Assembly: GCA_001464165.1 (NCBI GenBank)
Contig: LNEX01000174.1
Coordinates: 1 to 28,445 of the forward strand
DNA length: 28,445 nt
DNA from: a bacterium Ga0077546
GTDB lineage: Bacteria > Cyanobacteriota > Vampirovibrionia > Obscuribacterales > Obscuribacteraceae
Direction: 5' to 3'
Positions 1 to 8,578 of this stretch are shown here, piece after piece (position 1 is the stretch's first letter; every line of letters begins with the position of its first letter). Under the pieces are notes generated by a model. That model searched no databases. It saw only the letters and a list, made by a program, of their open reading frames with translations, and had not been told where the DNA came from. Made by a program: the position numbers and the translations under genes.

Positions 1-1230
1 ATTGTTGAACCAGTCGACGAAGTAGTCTTAATTGCATATAAAGGCCCCAACAGCTATACCGGCGAAGACATGGTAGAAATTAACTGCCATGGCTCACCAA
101 TTGTCACGAGGGAGATACTCAATCTAGCTCTTGAACGCGGCGCTCGACTGGCACAAGCCGGTGAGTTTACTAAGCGCGGCTTTCTTGCCGGTCGCATCGA
201 CCTAACCCAAGCAGAAGCAGTACTCGACTTAATCCATTCAAAAACCGAGCGACAGTCACGCTTGGCATTGACTGTGCTAAAAGGCCAGCTCGGAGAAGAA
301 ATCAAAGCAGTGCGGTCGAAGTTAATGGAGCTTCTTACCAGAATTGTCGCTGGCATTGATTTTCCAGAAGAAGTGGGCGATCTCCCCACCGATGACATAG
401 AGTCGATTACTGAAGATTGCATAGGGCGCCTCACTAAACTTGCCAAAACCGCTCGCAGTGGCCGGTATTTAAGAGAAGGTTTGAAACTGGCCATAGTCGG
501 CCGCCCCAATGCCGGAAAATCGAGCTTACTAAATCAGATGCTCAATTTCGAAAGGGCCATTGTCACCGACATACCGGGCACAACTCGCGACTCAATTGAA
601 GAGCCTGTGGATGTTAACGGAATTCCAGTAATTCTAATTGATACTGCCGGAGTACGCGTTACTGAAGACGCCGTAGAAAAGATTGGTATCGCCCGCACCA
701 GCAAAGCCATAGAGGCATCAGACCTAGTTGTCTTCTTGCTCGACTTATCACAAGGCGTGGGAGAAGAAGAAGAAGTAATAGCAACAAAGCTGATTGAATT
801 TGAAAGACCTTACTTGATGGTCAAAAACAAAGTAGATCTGATAGATAAAGTAAATCTGCTAGAAAATGCAGACCAAACTCTAAAAAACTTGGCAGATGCA
901 CGCCCCCCGGTTCAATCACAGCCTATCGATATATCGGCACGCTATGGCAATGGCTTAGAGCAGCTTAAGGCGGCTATTGAAGAATGGGCATTGGCCGGCT
1001 CGCCCCTACAAGAGCTGGGGGGTTCACTGAACCAAAGACAAGGTCAGCTTTGCCTGCGCGCCCTAGAGTCACTAAACTATCTAAAAGATTCAGTACTGGC
1101 TGGTCTGCCTCACGACTGCCTGGGGACCGACTTGCGCCAGGCTGTAGACGCCCTTGATGAGATTTCTGGCGTAGCAGTAACCGAAGAAGTAATTACTGAA
1201 GTCTTTGCCAATTTCTGCATCGGAAAATAG
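1..1230 (+). CDS. mnmE: tRNA modification GTPase MnmE (5' end outside window)
   Basis: With MnmG, MnmE installs the (carboxymethyl)aminomethyl group on wobble U34 of certain tRNAs. The reading frame is open from base 1, and its first residues include the family motif PNSYTGEDMVEINCHG, so the true start lies upstream of the window. About 409 residues are visible. The G domain is intact: Walker A GRPNAGKSS (DNA near 497-523), DIPGTTRDS (G2), DTAG (G3), NKVDL (G4) and SARYG (G5). The C-terminus ends in FCIGK, the C-x-G-K signature that carries the catalytic Cys. Only the N-terminal formyl-THF-binding part is missing. An unknown gene follows 16 nt downstream on the same strand. The assignment is secure. 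Confidence 0.97.
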   Translation: MVEPVDEVVLIAYKGPNSYTGEDMVEINCHGSPIVTREILNLALERGARLAQAGEFTKRGFLAGRIDLTQAEAVLDLIHSKTERQSRLALTVLKGQLGEEIKAVRSKLMELLTRIVAGIDFPEEVGDLPTDDIESITEDCIGRLTKLAKTARSGRYLREGLKLAIVGRPNAGKSSLLNQMLNFERAIVTDIPGTTRDSIEEPVDVNGIPVILIDTAGVRVTEDAVEKIGIARTSKAIEASDLVVFLLDLSQGVGEEEEVIATKLIEFERPYLMVKNKVDLIDKVNLLENADQTLKNLADARPPVQSQPIDISARYGNGLEQLKAAIEEWALAGSPLQELGGSLNQRQGQLCLRALESLNYLKDSVLAGLPHDCLGTDLRQAVDALDEISGVAVTEEVITEVFANFCIGK

Positions 1231-1246
1231 CTAAAAAGGTAACATA

Positions 1247-1789
1247 ATGGCCACTCTGAAATCGGAAGACCAAGAATTCGCAAGCTCTTTAACAATAGAG
1301 CCTGGTGAGAAATTCACCATCTCAGCCCAGGGCAATACCCAAGCAGATCGCCCCCTTGAAACCCAGACTTGGCAGCACGTCAAGCTCACCTTAATAAACG
1401 GCCCCAATACCCTGGTTTATCAAACCCAACAAGGTGAAGAGAAAGTAGCTGAACTGACCTTATTGCAAAATGCTCTAGCCGATATTCAAACCGTTGCACA
1501 TGCCTACTTGCTTTGTCGCTATCCGCAAGACGAAGCTCTATTCTTGGCAGAGAAGCTCGAACAATTAGCAGAAGGGCAGCGCTCACAAGTCTTATTTGAG
1601 CCAGCTGAACCCTCCTTTGAACTAAGCGTAAAATCAGCAGGAGCCGGCGTCAAAGTAGAATTTTTCGTCGATGCCGGAAATGTTGAGACAGGTATCTATC
1701 GATGGGATGCCCTTGGCATACGATTCTTCACCAATAACCAGCACTTGACCGACTTTGCAGCCGAGCTGAAATCAGAATTTGCCTGCTAA
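1247..1789 (+). CDS. hypothetical protein, 180 aa
   Basis: I do not recognise this protein. It starts at ATG 1247, with an AAAAGGT ribosome-binding-site-like stretch just upstream, and lies 16 nt after mnmE, so it is probably cotranscribed. There is no signal peptide or membrane segment. The sequence is acidic and mixed alpha/beta, with several short beta-like stretches (HVKLTLI, TLVYQT, VKVEFFVDAG). The end, WDALGIRFFTNNQHLTDFAAELK, is aromatic-rich. A cytoplasmic protein is likely. The overall pattern, a beta-rich body followed by a Phe-rich helix, vaguely recalls small single-domain bacterial proteins of immunity type, but no motif supports a function. Position between two tRNA-related genes (mnmE, thrS) is the only contextual hint. 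Confidence 0.8.
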   Translation: MATLKSEDQEFASSLTIEPGEKFTISAQGNTQADRPLETQTWQHVKLTLINGPNTLVYQTQQGEEKVAELTLLQNALADIQTVAHAYLLCRYPQDEALFLAEKLEQLAEGQRSQVLFEPAEPSFELSVKSAGAGVKVEFFVDAGNVETGIYRWDALGIRFFTNNQHLTDFAAELKSEFAC

Positions 1790-1797
1790 AATGGCGT

Positions 1798-1853
1798 TTC
1801 GAATCTTATAGCAAGATTTGAATAACATACACCCGGCAGTTTGTAGATGCCGG
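1798..1853 (+). promoter_or_regulatory. tandem hairpins in the thrS leader
   Basis: Two stem-loops sit in the 93 nt between the upstream gene and thrS. The first pairs 1798-1807 with 1813-1822: 10 bp including one G.T, with a 5-nt loop ATAGC. The second pairs CCGGCA (1833-1838) with TGCCGG (1848-1853) around a 9-nt loop. Neither is followed by a T-tract, so neither looks like a standard intrinsic terminator. A purine-rich ribosome-binding region (AGAAGGAAGGTAG) follows before ATG 1883. Translational autocontrol through leader structures is known for thrS of E. coli; a similar role here is inference. No T-box specifier or conserved T-box sequence was seen. Confidence 0.4.
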
Positions 1854-1882
1854 CAAGGCAAGAAGGAAGGTAGATACCTGTT

Positions 1883-3838
1883 ATGTCGCAAGTAGAAACT
1901 CAAATTAAGATCAAGTTGCCCGATGGCGCCGAGCGTTTGCTCGAAAACGGCCAGACAGGAGCTGATCTAGCAAAAAACATTAGTGAAGGGCTTTATCGCA
2001 AAGCCGTTGGGGTCATCATCAATGATGAATTGCGAGATCTTTTCACCCCGCTAACGGACGGCGATACCGTTAAAATTCTCACACCAGATAGCCCTGAAGC
2101 CATTGAGCTTTTGCGCCACACAACCGCACACGTATTGGCTCAAGCAGTACAAAGACTATTCCCCGATGCCAAAATTGCCATCGGACCAACCATTGCCGAT
2201 GGCTTCTACTATGACTTCGACATTCCCGGTCATGCACTGAGCACTGAAGATCTAACTCAAATCGAAGCAGAAATGAAGAAAATTGTGAGCGAGAATCAAA
2301 AACTCGTACGCTTCAACATTCCTGATGTCGACCAGCAACTTGCAGAGTTCAAGAACCAGGGCGAGAAATTCAAAGCCGAACTATTAACTGAACACCGAGA
2401 TCACAACCCCACCCTTTATCTCATGCAAGATAAAGAAGGTAAGACTGTTTGGAACGATTTTTGCCGCGGACCTCACCTGCCTTCAACAGGCAAAATCAAA
2501 GCTTTCAAGCTCTTGAAAGTATCTGGTGCCTACTGGCGTGGTGACGAAAAGCGCGAGCAACTGCAGCGCATTTATGCTACTGCTTGGTGGTCAAAGGAAG
2601 ATCAAGAAGCGTACCTGCATCGCTTAGAAGAAGCTGAAAAGAGAGATCACCGCAAGTTATCGAAGCAACTCGACCTCTTCTCTACCCACGAAGAAGTAGG
2701 ACCGGGTCTGATTTTCTGGCATCCAAATCTAGCCACTGTACGCGACTGTATTGAAAACTATTGGCGCGCTGAACACCGTAAACGGGGCTATCAATTTGTA
2801 TACACTCCGCACATTGCCAGTGAAGACCTCTACAAGATCAGTGGTCACTTAGAAAACTACGCCGAAAACATGTACTCACCGATGGAAATCGATGGTCAAA
2901 ATTATCGTGCCAAGCCGATGAATTGCCCCGGTCACATCATGATCTACAAGTCAAAATTGCATAGTTATCGCGACCTACCAGTGCGCATGGCTGAGCTTGG
3001 CACAGTCTACAGATACGAACGCTCGGGTGTGCTTCACGGCATGCTAAGAGTGCGCGGATTTACACAAGATGACTCGCATATTTTCTGCACGCCAGAGCAA
3101 CTCGAAAGTGAAATTTCAGGAATCATCGATCTGATCGAAACCTTGATGACGACTTTTGGTTACACCTATAAAGCCTACCTGGCCACCAAACCAGAAAACG
3201 CCATGGGTACTGATGAAGAGTGGGAGCAAGCCACCAAAGCCCTAGAAGGGGCAATGAAAAGCCGCGGCATGGAATACGAAGTAGACCATGGTGGCGGGGC
3301 CTTCTATGCGCCCAAAATTGACGTCAAACTATTTGACGCCATTGGCCGCGAATGGCAAGGCCCGACCGTACAGGTCGACCTGAACTTGCCCGATCGCTTT
3401 GATGTTAACTACATCGGCGTTGATGGTAATCGCCACAAAGCTATCATGGTGCACCGCGCTGTGCTTGGTTCAATGGAGCGCTTTGTCGGCGGCTTGATCG
3501 AACACTATGCCGGAGCTTTCCCGCTCTGGCTAGCACCGACCCAAGTTGCTGTATTGCCACTCTCTGACCGCCACAACGAGGCCGCTGCCAAAATAGTTGC
3601 CCAATTACAAGATGCCGATTTGCGCGTCAAACTCGATGAACGCTCAGAGACAATCAAATATCGTATTCGTGATGCCCAAGTTGATCAGATACCATATATG
3701 GTTATCATCGGCGACAAAGAGCTAGAGAACAATCAAGTAGCTCTGCGTCACAGACGGCAAGGCGACATCGGCACCATGAGTGTTGATGAGCTTCTTGCAA
3801 AACTGAAGAAAGAAATCGATACTAAAGAATCGCTATAA
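1883..3838 (+). CDS. thrS: threonine--tRNA ligase
   Basis: ThrRS charges tRNA-Thr and edits mischarged Ser-tRNA-Thr in the cytoplasm. The 651-aa protein has the full bacterial length. An N-terminal TGS domain (about residues 5-68) is followed by the editing domain with HxxxH (H79, H83) and the C/H pair in DFCRGPHLP (C194, H198). The class II catalytic core carries motif 2 around YRYERSG...LHGMLRVRGFTQDD and motif 3 around VHRAVLGSMERFVGG, plus the Zn/active-site MNCPGH. The C-terminal anticodon-binding domain starts near FPLWLAPTQVAVLP. The start ATG 1883 has a purine-rich ribosome-binding site. The leader has two hairpins, and a long hairpin lies just after the stop. The assignment is secure. 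Confidence 0.98.
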   Translation: MSQVETQIKIKLPDGAERLLENGQTGADLAKNISEGLYRKAVGVIINDELRDLFTPLTDGDTVKILTPDSPEAIELLRHTTAHVLAQAVQRLFPDAKIAIGPTIADGFYYDFDIPGHALSTEDLTQIEAEMKKIVSENQKLVRFNIPDVDQQLAEFKNQGEKFKAELLTEHRDHNPTLYLMQDKEGKTVWNDFCRGPHLPSTGKIKAFKLLKVSGAYWRGDEKREQLQRIYATAWWSKEDQEAYLHRLEEAEKRDHRKLSKQLDLFSTHEEVGPGLIFWHPNLATVRDCIENYWRAEHRKRGYQFVYTPHIASEDLYKISGHLENYAENMYSPMEIDGQNYRAKPMNCPGHIMIYKSKLHSYRDLPVRMAELGTVYRYERSGVLHGMLRVRGFTQDDSHIFCTPEQLESEISGIIDLIETLMTTFGYTYKAYLATKPENAMGTDEEWEQATKALEGAMKSRGMEYEVDHGGGAFYAPKIDVKLFDAIGREWQGPTVQVDLNLPDRFDVNYIGVDGNRHKAIMVHRAVLGSMERFVGGLIEHYAGAFPLWLAPTQVAVLPLSDRHNEAAAKIVAQLQDADLRVKLDERSETIKYRIRDAQVDQIPYMVIIGDKELENNQVALRHRRQGDIGTMSVDELLAKLKKEIDTKESL

Positions 3839-3863
3839 TTCGAAATCTTAGAGCAGTTAAAAT

Positions 3864-3896
3864 TGAAGGCCTTTCTTCTTAGAGGAGAGGCCTTCA
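3864..3896 (+). terminator. long hairpin after thrS, possible terminator or processing site
   Basis: Bases 3864-3878 pair with 3882-3896, giving a 15-bp stem (two G.T pairs) around a 3-nt loop TTA. On + it is followed only by TCTT, a poor T-tract, then by the ribosome-binding site GGAG of the next gene. On - the hairpin would be followed by ATTTTAA, a better T-run. It may attenuate readthrough from thrS into the gene at 3910, or act in both directions, or be an RNA processing or stability element. The structure is seen in the sequence; the function is inferred. Confidence 0.5.
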
Positions 3897-3909
3897 TCTT
3901 GGAGAAGAA

Positions 3910-4779
3910 ATGGCAGAAAGCAGTTTCGACAACGCAAAAGATTCAGACAATGCCGACAAGGCCAGCAAATCTCAAGCGGCAAGAAGCGAAGTGGAAGCCC
4001 CGAGCTTCAGCAAGTTTGATCGACTGTTAGAAAGTCTCGCCCCCACTCTCAATGCTCACTATCGCAGCTTCAAAGGCATTGAAGAAGCTGAATTTAGAGC
4101 GGCAGAGAGTACCTTTAGCAAATCAATCAATGCCGTAGCAAATCCACTACTAATGGCCTTCGGTCTCGGCAAAACGCCAGCCCAAATTCGCCAGCAATTT
4201 GAAAAACAATATCTCAGTGCCTATTTAGACTTCAACTACAGGGGTCATCAAATCACACTGCATGGGCGTAATGTCGGCTTTGGCTATGAACTAGAAGCTA
4301 ACAATCAACGCCCCTATCAAATGGCGATTAGATGCAAGCTGAATGGCAAAACACCTTTTCTTTTGAGCCTTTCGGAAAGAGCAAGAAACGAGCAAAAACG
4401 TAAAGAGAAAACTGTATTTCTCAAATCGGCCCCTTACCTAAAACTACTGACACCTCAAGGCTTTCTCAGTCGCCAGGCCAATACACCCGAGTATGGGCAT
4501 GTCTGTGAGTTTTCCAGATCCGATCTAGATAATCGCTATGAACTGCTCGCTAACCCAGAAACTCTCGGTCGCGCCTTCGCCAGCAATAAAGAGATCAACT
4601 CTGGCTTGCAGCAACACCCAGTCAAAGTCTTGACGGCCGGGTTCGGTGATTTCTTCGGCAGCGGCAACACTATGCTTGAGATAATCGCTAATTTTGATTG
4701 CGATCAAAAACAGATACTCAATTGTGTGGAGCTAGTGAAAGCCACTATTGAGCTATTGCGCCAAGAAAATCTGATTTAG
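3910..4779 (+). CDS. hypothetical soluble protein, 289 aa
   Basis: I do not recognise this protein. It starts at ATG 3910 with GGAGAAGAA upstream. The first 35 residues are charged, Ser/Ala/Lys-rich and probably disordered. The rest looks folded and cytoplasmic: a helical part (about 40-110) that includes a KTPAQIRQQFEKQY segment, then a beta-rich part (about 110-245), and a C-terminal helix VELVKATIELLRQ. There are no signal peptide, transmembrane segments, Cys clusters or catalytic motifs that I can name. It is separated from thrS by a 71-nt gap holding a 15-bp hairpin. It converges on the - strand membrane gene with only 22 nt between stops. Confidence 0.8.
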   Translation: MAESSFDNAKDSDNADKASKSQAARSEVEAPSFSKFDRLLESLAPTLNAHYRSFKGIEEAEFRAAESTFSKSINAVANPLLMAFGLGKTPAQIRQQFEKQYLSAYLDFNYRGHQITLHGRNVGFGYELEANNQRPYQMAIRCKLNGKTPFLLSLSERARNEQKRKEKTVFLKSAPYLKLLTPQGFLSRQANTPEYGHVCEFSRSDLDNRYELLANPETLGRAFASNKEINSGLQQHPVKVLTAGFGDFFGSGNTMLEIIANFDCDQKQILNCVELVKATIELLRQENLI

Positions 4780-4801
4780 CGTAATGGCCATCCACTCCTA
4801 T

Positions 4802-6739
4802 TTAGTTGACAGCAACACTGCCGCATATATCACTGTAGTTCTTGCTGCCATCTTCGCTGTCTGCAGTGGGTTCAACGTTTACATCTTGAGCTAAGTCTTC
4901 GTTTAGGTCTTCGAAGCTACCACTAAATCTTGAATAGAGATAAGAAGCGAGCAAGAAAATAATTCCAGCAGCGATGAACGACAAGATACGTTCAAAAGTA
5001 TTGTGATTGGCTAAGTCAAAGAAGAGCAATTTTCCAGTAAGCAAGGCAAGCACTACCAAACCGCTGCGCCGGAGGAAACTATCTTTGATTGATAGCCCAA
5101 CTGTAAGCATGACAATCGCTTCTAGGGCAAGTTGAGTCGAGCAATAGTCACTCGGTGCCTTAGCCAGTATCAATGTCGTCAGGGTAAAACCACCAGCGTA
5201 ACCAAGCAGCGATTGAAACAAATCAACCAAGTGCGATTTTTCTAAAGTAGGTATCTTTCGACTGCAAATATACCCTGAATAAAATACCGCGGTAGTTAAG
5301 GCGATAGGCAACGAAAGCCAATGGAAGCAGCCGAAGACTATTTGACTGGAACAGATTGCCAGGTGCAAGAACCCCATATCAAGATAATAATCGTCTTTGT
5401 TGCGCAAACCAAATAAGTAGTTAGCCAGTGCCATCAACGAAAAAGCAAAGGCTCTCCAACTAAGGTCATCAATATTGAAGACGGCGAGAGTAGCAATAAT
5501 ATTGCTAGCAAAATAATAGAAATTGAAATAAACATTCTTACCTTCAGTACGTAAATGCAGCAAAGACAATATGGCAAAAACTCCAGCCGCAAGTGCAGCA
5601 ACTCTAAAATACTGAATGGCGTGGATGCCTATAACTAATTGATCTTGATGATTTGAAGCACCATTAATCCAGAAGAGTAAAAATGCGAAAGTCAAGGCTA
5701 CAGCAGTATAACGAAAAGCCTTAAGGTCATAGCGAATGGCAATAATTGAAAGCAAAGCAATCTGCACAACATCAATGGTCAGCAAAGTAAGACCTGAATA
5801 GTGCATGAGCTTAGCCGCGTTTATAAATGACAAACCAAGAAGGGCATGCACAGTGCTGAGTTGAGCTTGATCTCGGCCCTTGAGCCAATAAGAAGTGACA
5901 AGGTAGAGCAATCCAAAGACAACAAAAATACCTTGATAAATTTGCTCAACACTCTTGTCGTTAGTGGTGGCCAAACCAAGCGCCAACATCATGGCATTAG
6001 TGCAAGCTAGAGCAGTAACAATATTTCTTGCATTAGCAGGAGTGCTCAGAGAGAAGCCGATAGCAATGCTAAAGACGAACCAAATAGAAGAAAGAAAAGC
6101 TGTAAGCGTCAAGCGTTCAGCGAAGTTAGGCGTAATGCTAAAGCAGCAATAGAAATGGCCAATGTAGCAGGCGGCTAGGGCAAAGGCAAAAAGTCTTCGC
6201 CATGACTGCGTGTTACCTAATATAGAGGCGGCAATAGCAATTATCAAAAAGGAAATATCACTGTATAAACCTGGGCCATTGAGCAAAATAGTTCCAGCCG
6301 CCAAAGTAATAGAGTAGATTGCCATTAACTCAGAACGCGCCTTGAGTGCACTATATAACGCGCCGCCAGCAACAAGAGTAAGTAGGGCCGTCTCGACAGG
6401 CAGGCTCTCAATGACATTAACAGAAGGTACGTAGTGTGCCGCATAGGTCGTAAAGTACGCGAGAGACCAGCCACCAGCCGTCAAAGCCTGAACAAACCAT
6501 TTCTGATCTTCGCGCCCTGTCAATTTCTCACCGAGCCAAAGCAGCACGCCAGAGACAATGAAACCAGTACCCAGCTTGACCCAGGGCAGAATCCATGTAA
6601 GCTCCGGACTTAATGTTTGCATAGAATAGGTGATAAGAAAGACAACACCCAATACAAGAGTGACAATACCTAATCTATGCAACCAAAATAGAGCGAGACG
6701 AGACTCTAGAGAGGGCTGCCTCTTCCTGTCGACATTCAT
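4802..6739 (-). CDS. DUF2339-like polytopic membrane protein
   Basis: This 645-aa protein is almost wholly hydrophobic, with roughly twenty predicted membrane segments. The opening pattern, a short basic N-terminus, then a helix LGIVTLVLGVVFLITYS, then WVKLGTGFIVSGVLLWLGEKL, then a Gly/Trp-rich helix ending in AYFTTYAAHY, matches what I know of the DUF2339 membrane family, whose function is unknown. The C-terminal 45 residues are hydrophilic and acidic. The start ATG (6737-6739) has GGAGAAA a suitable distance upstream. It is divergent from the signalling genes at 6983 across a 243-nt gap and convergent with the gene ending at 4779. The family call rests on pattern, not on a search. Confidence 0.75.
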   Translation of the reverse strand: MNVDRKRQPSLESRLALFWLHRLGIVTLVLGVVFLITYSMQTLSPELTWILPWVKLGTGFIVSGVLLWLGEKLTGREDQKWFVQALTAGGWSLAYFTTYAAHYVPSVNVIESLPVETALLTLVAGGALYSALKARSELMAIYSITLAAGTILLNGPGLYSDISFLIIAIAASILGNTQSWRRLFAFALAACYIGHFYCCFSITPNFAERLTLTAFLSSIWFVFSIAIGFSLSTPANARNIVTALACTNAMMLALGLATTNDKSVEQIYQGIFVVFGLLYLVTSYWLKGRDQAQLSTVHALLGLSFINAAKLMHYSGLTLLTIDVVQIALLSIIAIRYDLKAFRYTAVALTFAFLLFWINGASNHQDQLVIGIHAIQYFRVAALAAGVFAILSLLHLRTEGKNVYFNFYYFASNIIATLAVFNIDDLSWRAFAFSLMALANYLFGLRNKDDYYLDMGFLHLAICSSQIVFGCFHWLSLPIALTTAVFYSGYICSRKIPTLEKSHLVDLFQSLLGYAGGFTLTTLILAKAPSDYCSTQLALEAIVMLTVGLSIKDSFLRRSGLVVLALLTGKLLFFDLANHNTFERILSFIAAGIIFLLASYLYSRFSGSFEDLNEDLAQDVNVEPTADSEDGSKNYSDICGSVAVN

Positions 6740-6809
6740 GGTTATTTCTCCAAGCTACCTAATCAGCCTAGGTCAGCCCGAAGTAATTGCGTTGTATCAC
6801 CAAACAGTT

Positions 6810-6837
6810 TTGACAGTGATTGCGCTATAGAAATAAT
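6810..6837 (+). promoter_or_regulatory. putative sigma70-type promoter for the receiver-kinase gene
   Basis: A perfect -35 TTGACA (6810-6815) is followed after 16 nt by AATAAT (6832-6837), five of six matches to the -10 consensus. It lies in the 243-nt gap between divergent genes and points toward the upstream ORF at 6936 and the kinase at 6983. The predicted transcript would have a leader of about 90 nt before the small ORF. No experimental support is available. Confidence 0.5.
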
Positions 6838-6935
6838 TCCACTAGTCAGCCAAAAGAATGAGACCACCCGCAAGCTAGATGTGTAAAAATAAACATGGAA
6901 ATGAGAGATGCTCGCTTAGGACTTAAGGAGACAAA

Positions 6936-7004
6936 ATGATAGCCGCATTGACCGAACTTTTGCTCGGCCAGCTATTGCCTAAATGTCTCAGCAAAAACCA
7001 ATAA
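6936..7004 (+). CDS. candidate 22-codon upstream ORF coupled to the receiver-kinase
   Basis: ATG 6936 is preceded by AAGGAG (6925-6930) with 5-nt spacing, the best Shine-Dalgarno in this region. The frame reads 22 codons (start MIAALTELLLGQLL, then PKCLSKNQ) and stops at TAA 7002-7004. It overlaps the first 22 nt of the downstream gene in another frame. That downstream gene has an in-frame TAA directly before its ATG 6983 and no Shine-Dalgarno of its own, so its translation probably depends on ribosomes finishing this ORF. The peptide is leucine-rich and may have no role beyond coupling. It has not been tested and is short enough to arise by chance. Confidence 0.45.
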   Translation: MIAALTELLLGQLLPKCLSKNQ

Positions 7005-8551
7005 CTATATTAATCGCTGAAGATCAAGAGATTACCCGCTTCGGGCTTAAGTGCTCCCTAGATGCCTACCCTGACATAAAGGTAGTATCAGACTGCGACA
7101 ATGGCGCCAGCGCCATTTTGCAAGCTCTGTCTGTCAAACCTGATGTGATTTTGATGGACATTGATATGCCAACAATCAATGGCATACGGGCATCACGAGA
7201 AATTAAAGAAGTGCTGCCTCTCACCCATATCATCATGTTTACAGCTAGCGATGACAACAAGCACATTTTTGAAGCGCTTGAGGCTGGAGCTGACGGTTAC
7301 TGCTTAAAAAGCGTAGCTGGCGAGCATCTCTATGATGCCATCAAGGCCGTTACATCAGGCGCCACTTGGCTAGATCCCGGCATCGCCCACCGGTTGCTAA
7401 AGGTGCAAAACAATAGCAGCATAGCTGAGTTTGAAAGGCCATCGTCTCACCTCAAATCGTTCAAAGATTACGCTCTTTCAGAAGAGCAGATGACAATTTT
7501 AAAGATGCTAAGCATGGGCTGTAACCTAGAAACAATTGCCAATCGTACAAGTTCATCTTTAGCCAATGTAGGCGATTTGGTTAAAGGAACACTTAGTGTC
7601 CTTTTAGAATCAGCCAAGCAAGAGTTGAATGATAAAGGTGCTACTCAAGTATCTAACAATAAAGCAGTTGGCTTAGAGAATTACGGAATAAGAAACTATC
7701 AAGAAGGAAGAACACGCCTAGGCGAGCACTACGAAATCGATGGCGTACTTGGTCGCGGTGGCATGGGTGTTGTTTATAAAGGCAGACACGTGCTCATGAA
7801 TCGCCCTGTAGCCATAAAGATGTTAAACCCCCAACATGCAGCTGACGCCAACGTTGTTGCCCGCTTTCAAAGTGAAGCTCAGACATTGAGCCAATTGTCA
7901 CACCCTAACCTAGTTTCCGTTTTTGATTTTGGCGTCACTGCAACCAAAGAGCCATATATGATTATGGACTTTCAATCCGGCCAAAGCCTTGAAAGCTATC
8001 TAGCCACCAGTGGTATTCTCAAGACTGAAATTGGAATCGGTATCTTCAAGCAAGTGCTGAGCGGCCTAGCCGTTGTGCACAAAGCCGGAATTGTCCATCG
8101 AGATATAAAACCCGGCAATATCATTATTTCAGAAGACCGCATACCGCAGGTAAAAATCGTAGACTTCGGCATTGCCAAAAATCCACGCACAGCCAAAGAA
8201 CGCTCGAAAATAACTAGTAGCGGGGAAGTAGTGGGCACCCCAAGCTATATGAGCCCAGAACAATGCACTGGAAAAGAACTCGATGCCCGAAGCGATATCT
8301 ATGCTCTAGGTTGCGTCATGTACGAATGTTTTACAGGCAAACCTACATTTGCCGGCGATAGCTTCTATGAAATGGTTAGGCTACACCTCAATGAAACTCC
8401 CTCCCTATTGCCATTCTTCCAGCCCGGAGTCAATCACCCTAAAGAACTAGTAGAAATAATATTCAAGGCCCTGAAAAAAAATCCTGACGATCGTTTTCAA
8501 AGCGCAGAAGAAATGCTTGATGCTTTAGACAGAGTACCGGTAAACGCATAG
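6983..8551 (+). CDS. receiver - LuxR-like HTH - Ser/Thr protein kinase fusion
   Basis: This 522-aa soluble signalling protein has three parts. Residues 6-125 are a NarL-type receiver with the acidic pair E13/D14, phospho-acceptor D59 (ILMDIDMP), T87 and K109 all present. Residues about 163-210 look like a degenerate GerE/LuxR helix-turn-helix (LSEEQMTILKMLSMGCNLETIA). Residues 250-520 are a Hanks-type kinase with G-loop GRGGMGVVY (257-265), K279, HRDIKPGN (372-379), DFG (394-396) and a GTPSYMSPEQ activation segment, so it should be active. There are no membrane segments. Phosphorylation of D59 by the neighbouring phosphorelay genes could gate the kinase; that is inference. The start ATG 6983 is fixed by an in-frame stop just upstream and lacks its own ribosome-binding site. 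Confidence 0.93.
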   Translation: MSQQKPITILIAEDQEITRFGLKCSLDAYPDIKVVSDCDNGASAILQALSVKPDVILMDIDMPTINGIRASREIKEVLPLTHIIMFTASDDNKHIFEALEAGADGYCLKSVAGEHLYDAIKAVTSGATWLDPGIAHRLLKVQNNSSIAEFERPSSHLKSFKDYALSEEQMTILKMLSMGCNLETIANRTSSSLANVGDLVKGTLSVLLESAKQELNDKGATQVSNNKAVGLENYGIRNYQEGRTRLGEHYEIDGVLGRGGMGVVYKGRHVLMNRPVAIKMLNPQHAADANVVARFQSEAQTLSQLSHPNLVSVFDFGVTATKEPYMIMDFQSGQSLESYLATSGILKTEIGIGIFKQVLSGLAVVHKAGIVHRDIKPGNIIISEDRIPQVKIVDFGIAKNPRTAKERSKITSSGEVVGTPSYMSPEQCTGKELDARSDIYALGCVMYECFTGKPTFAGDSFYEMVRLHLNETPSLLPFFQPGVNHPKELVEIIFKALKKNPDDRFQSAEEMLDALDRVPVNA

Positions 8552-8578
8552 ATCGCCGAGCGGAATAGAGGAGCGCAG

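Noticed and set aside
6879..6926. 15-codon ORF upstream of the small leader ORF
   Set aside because: No ribosome-binding site and very short; nothing distinguishes it from chance.
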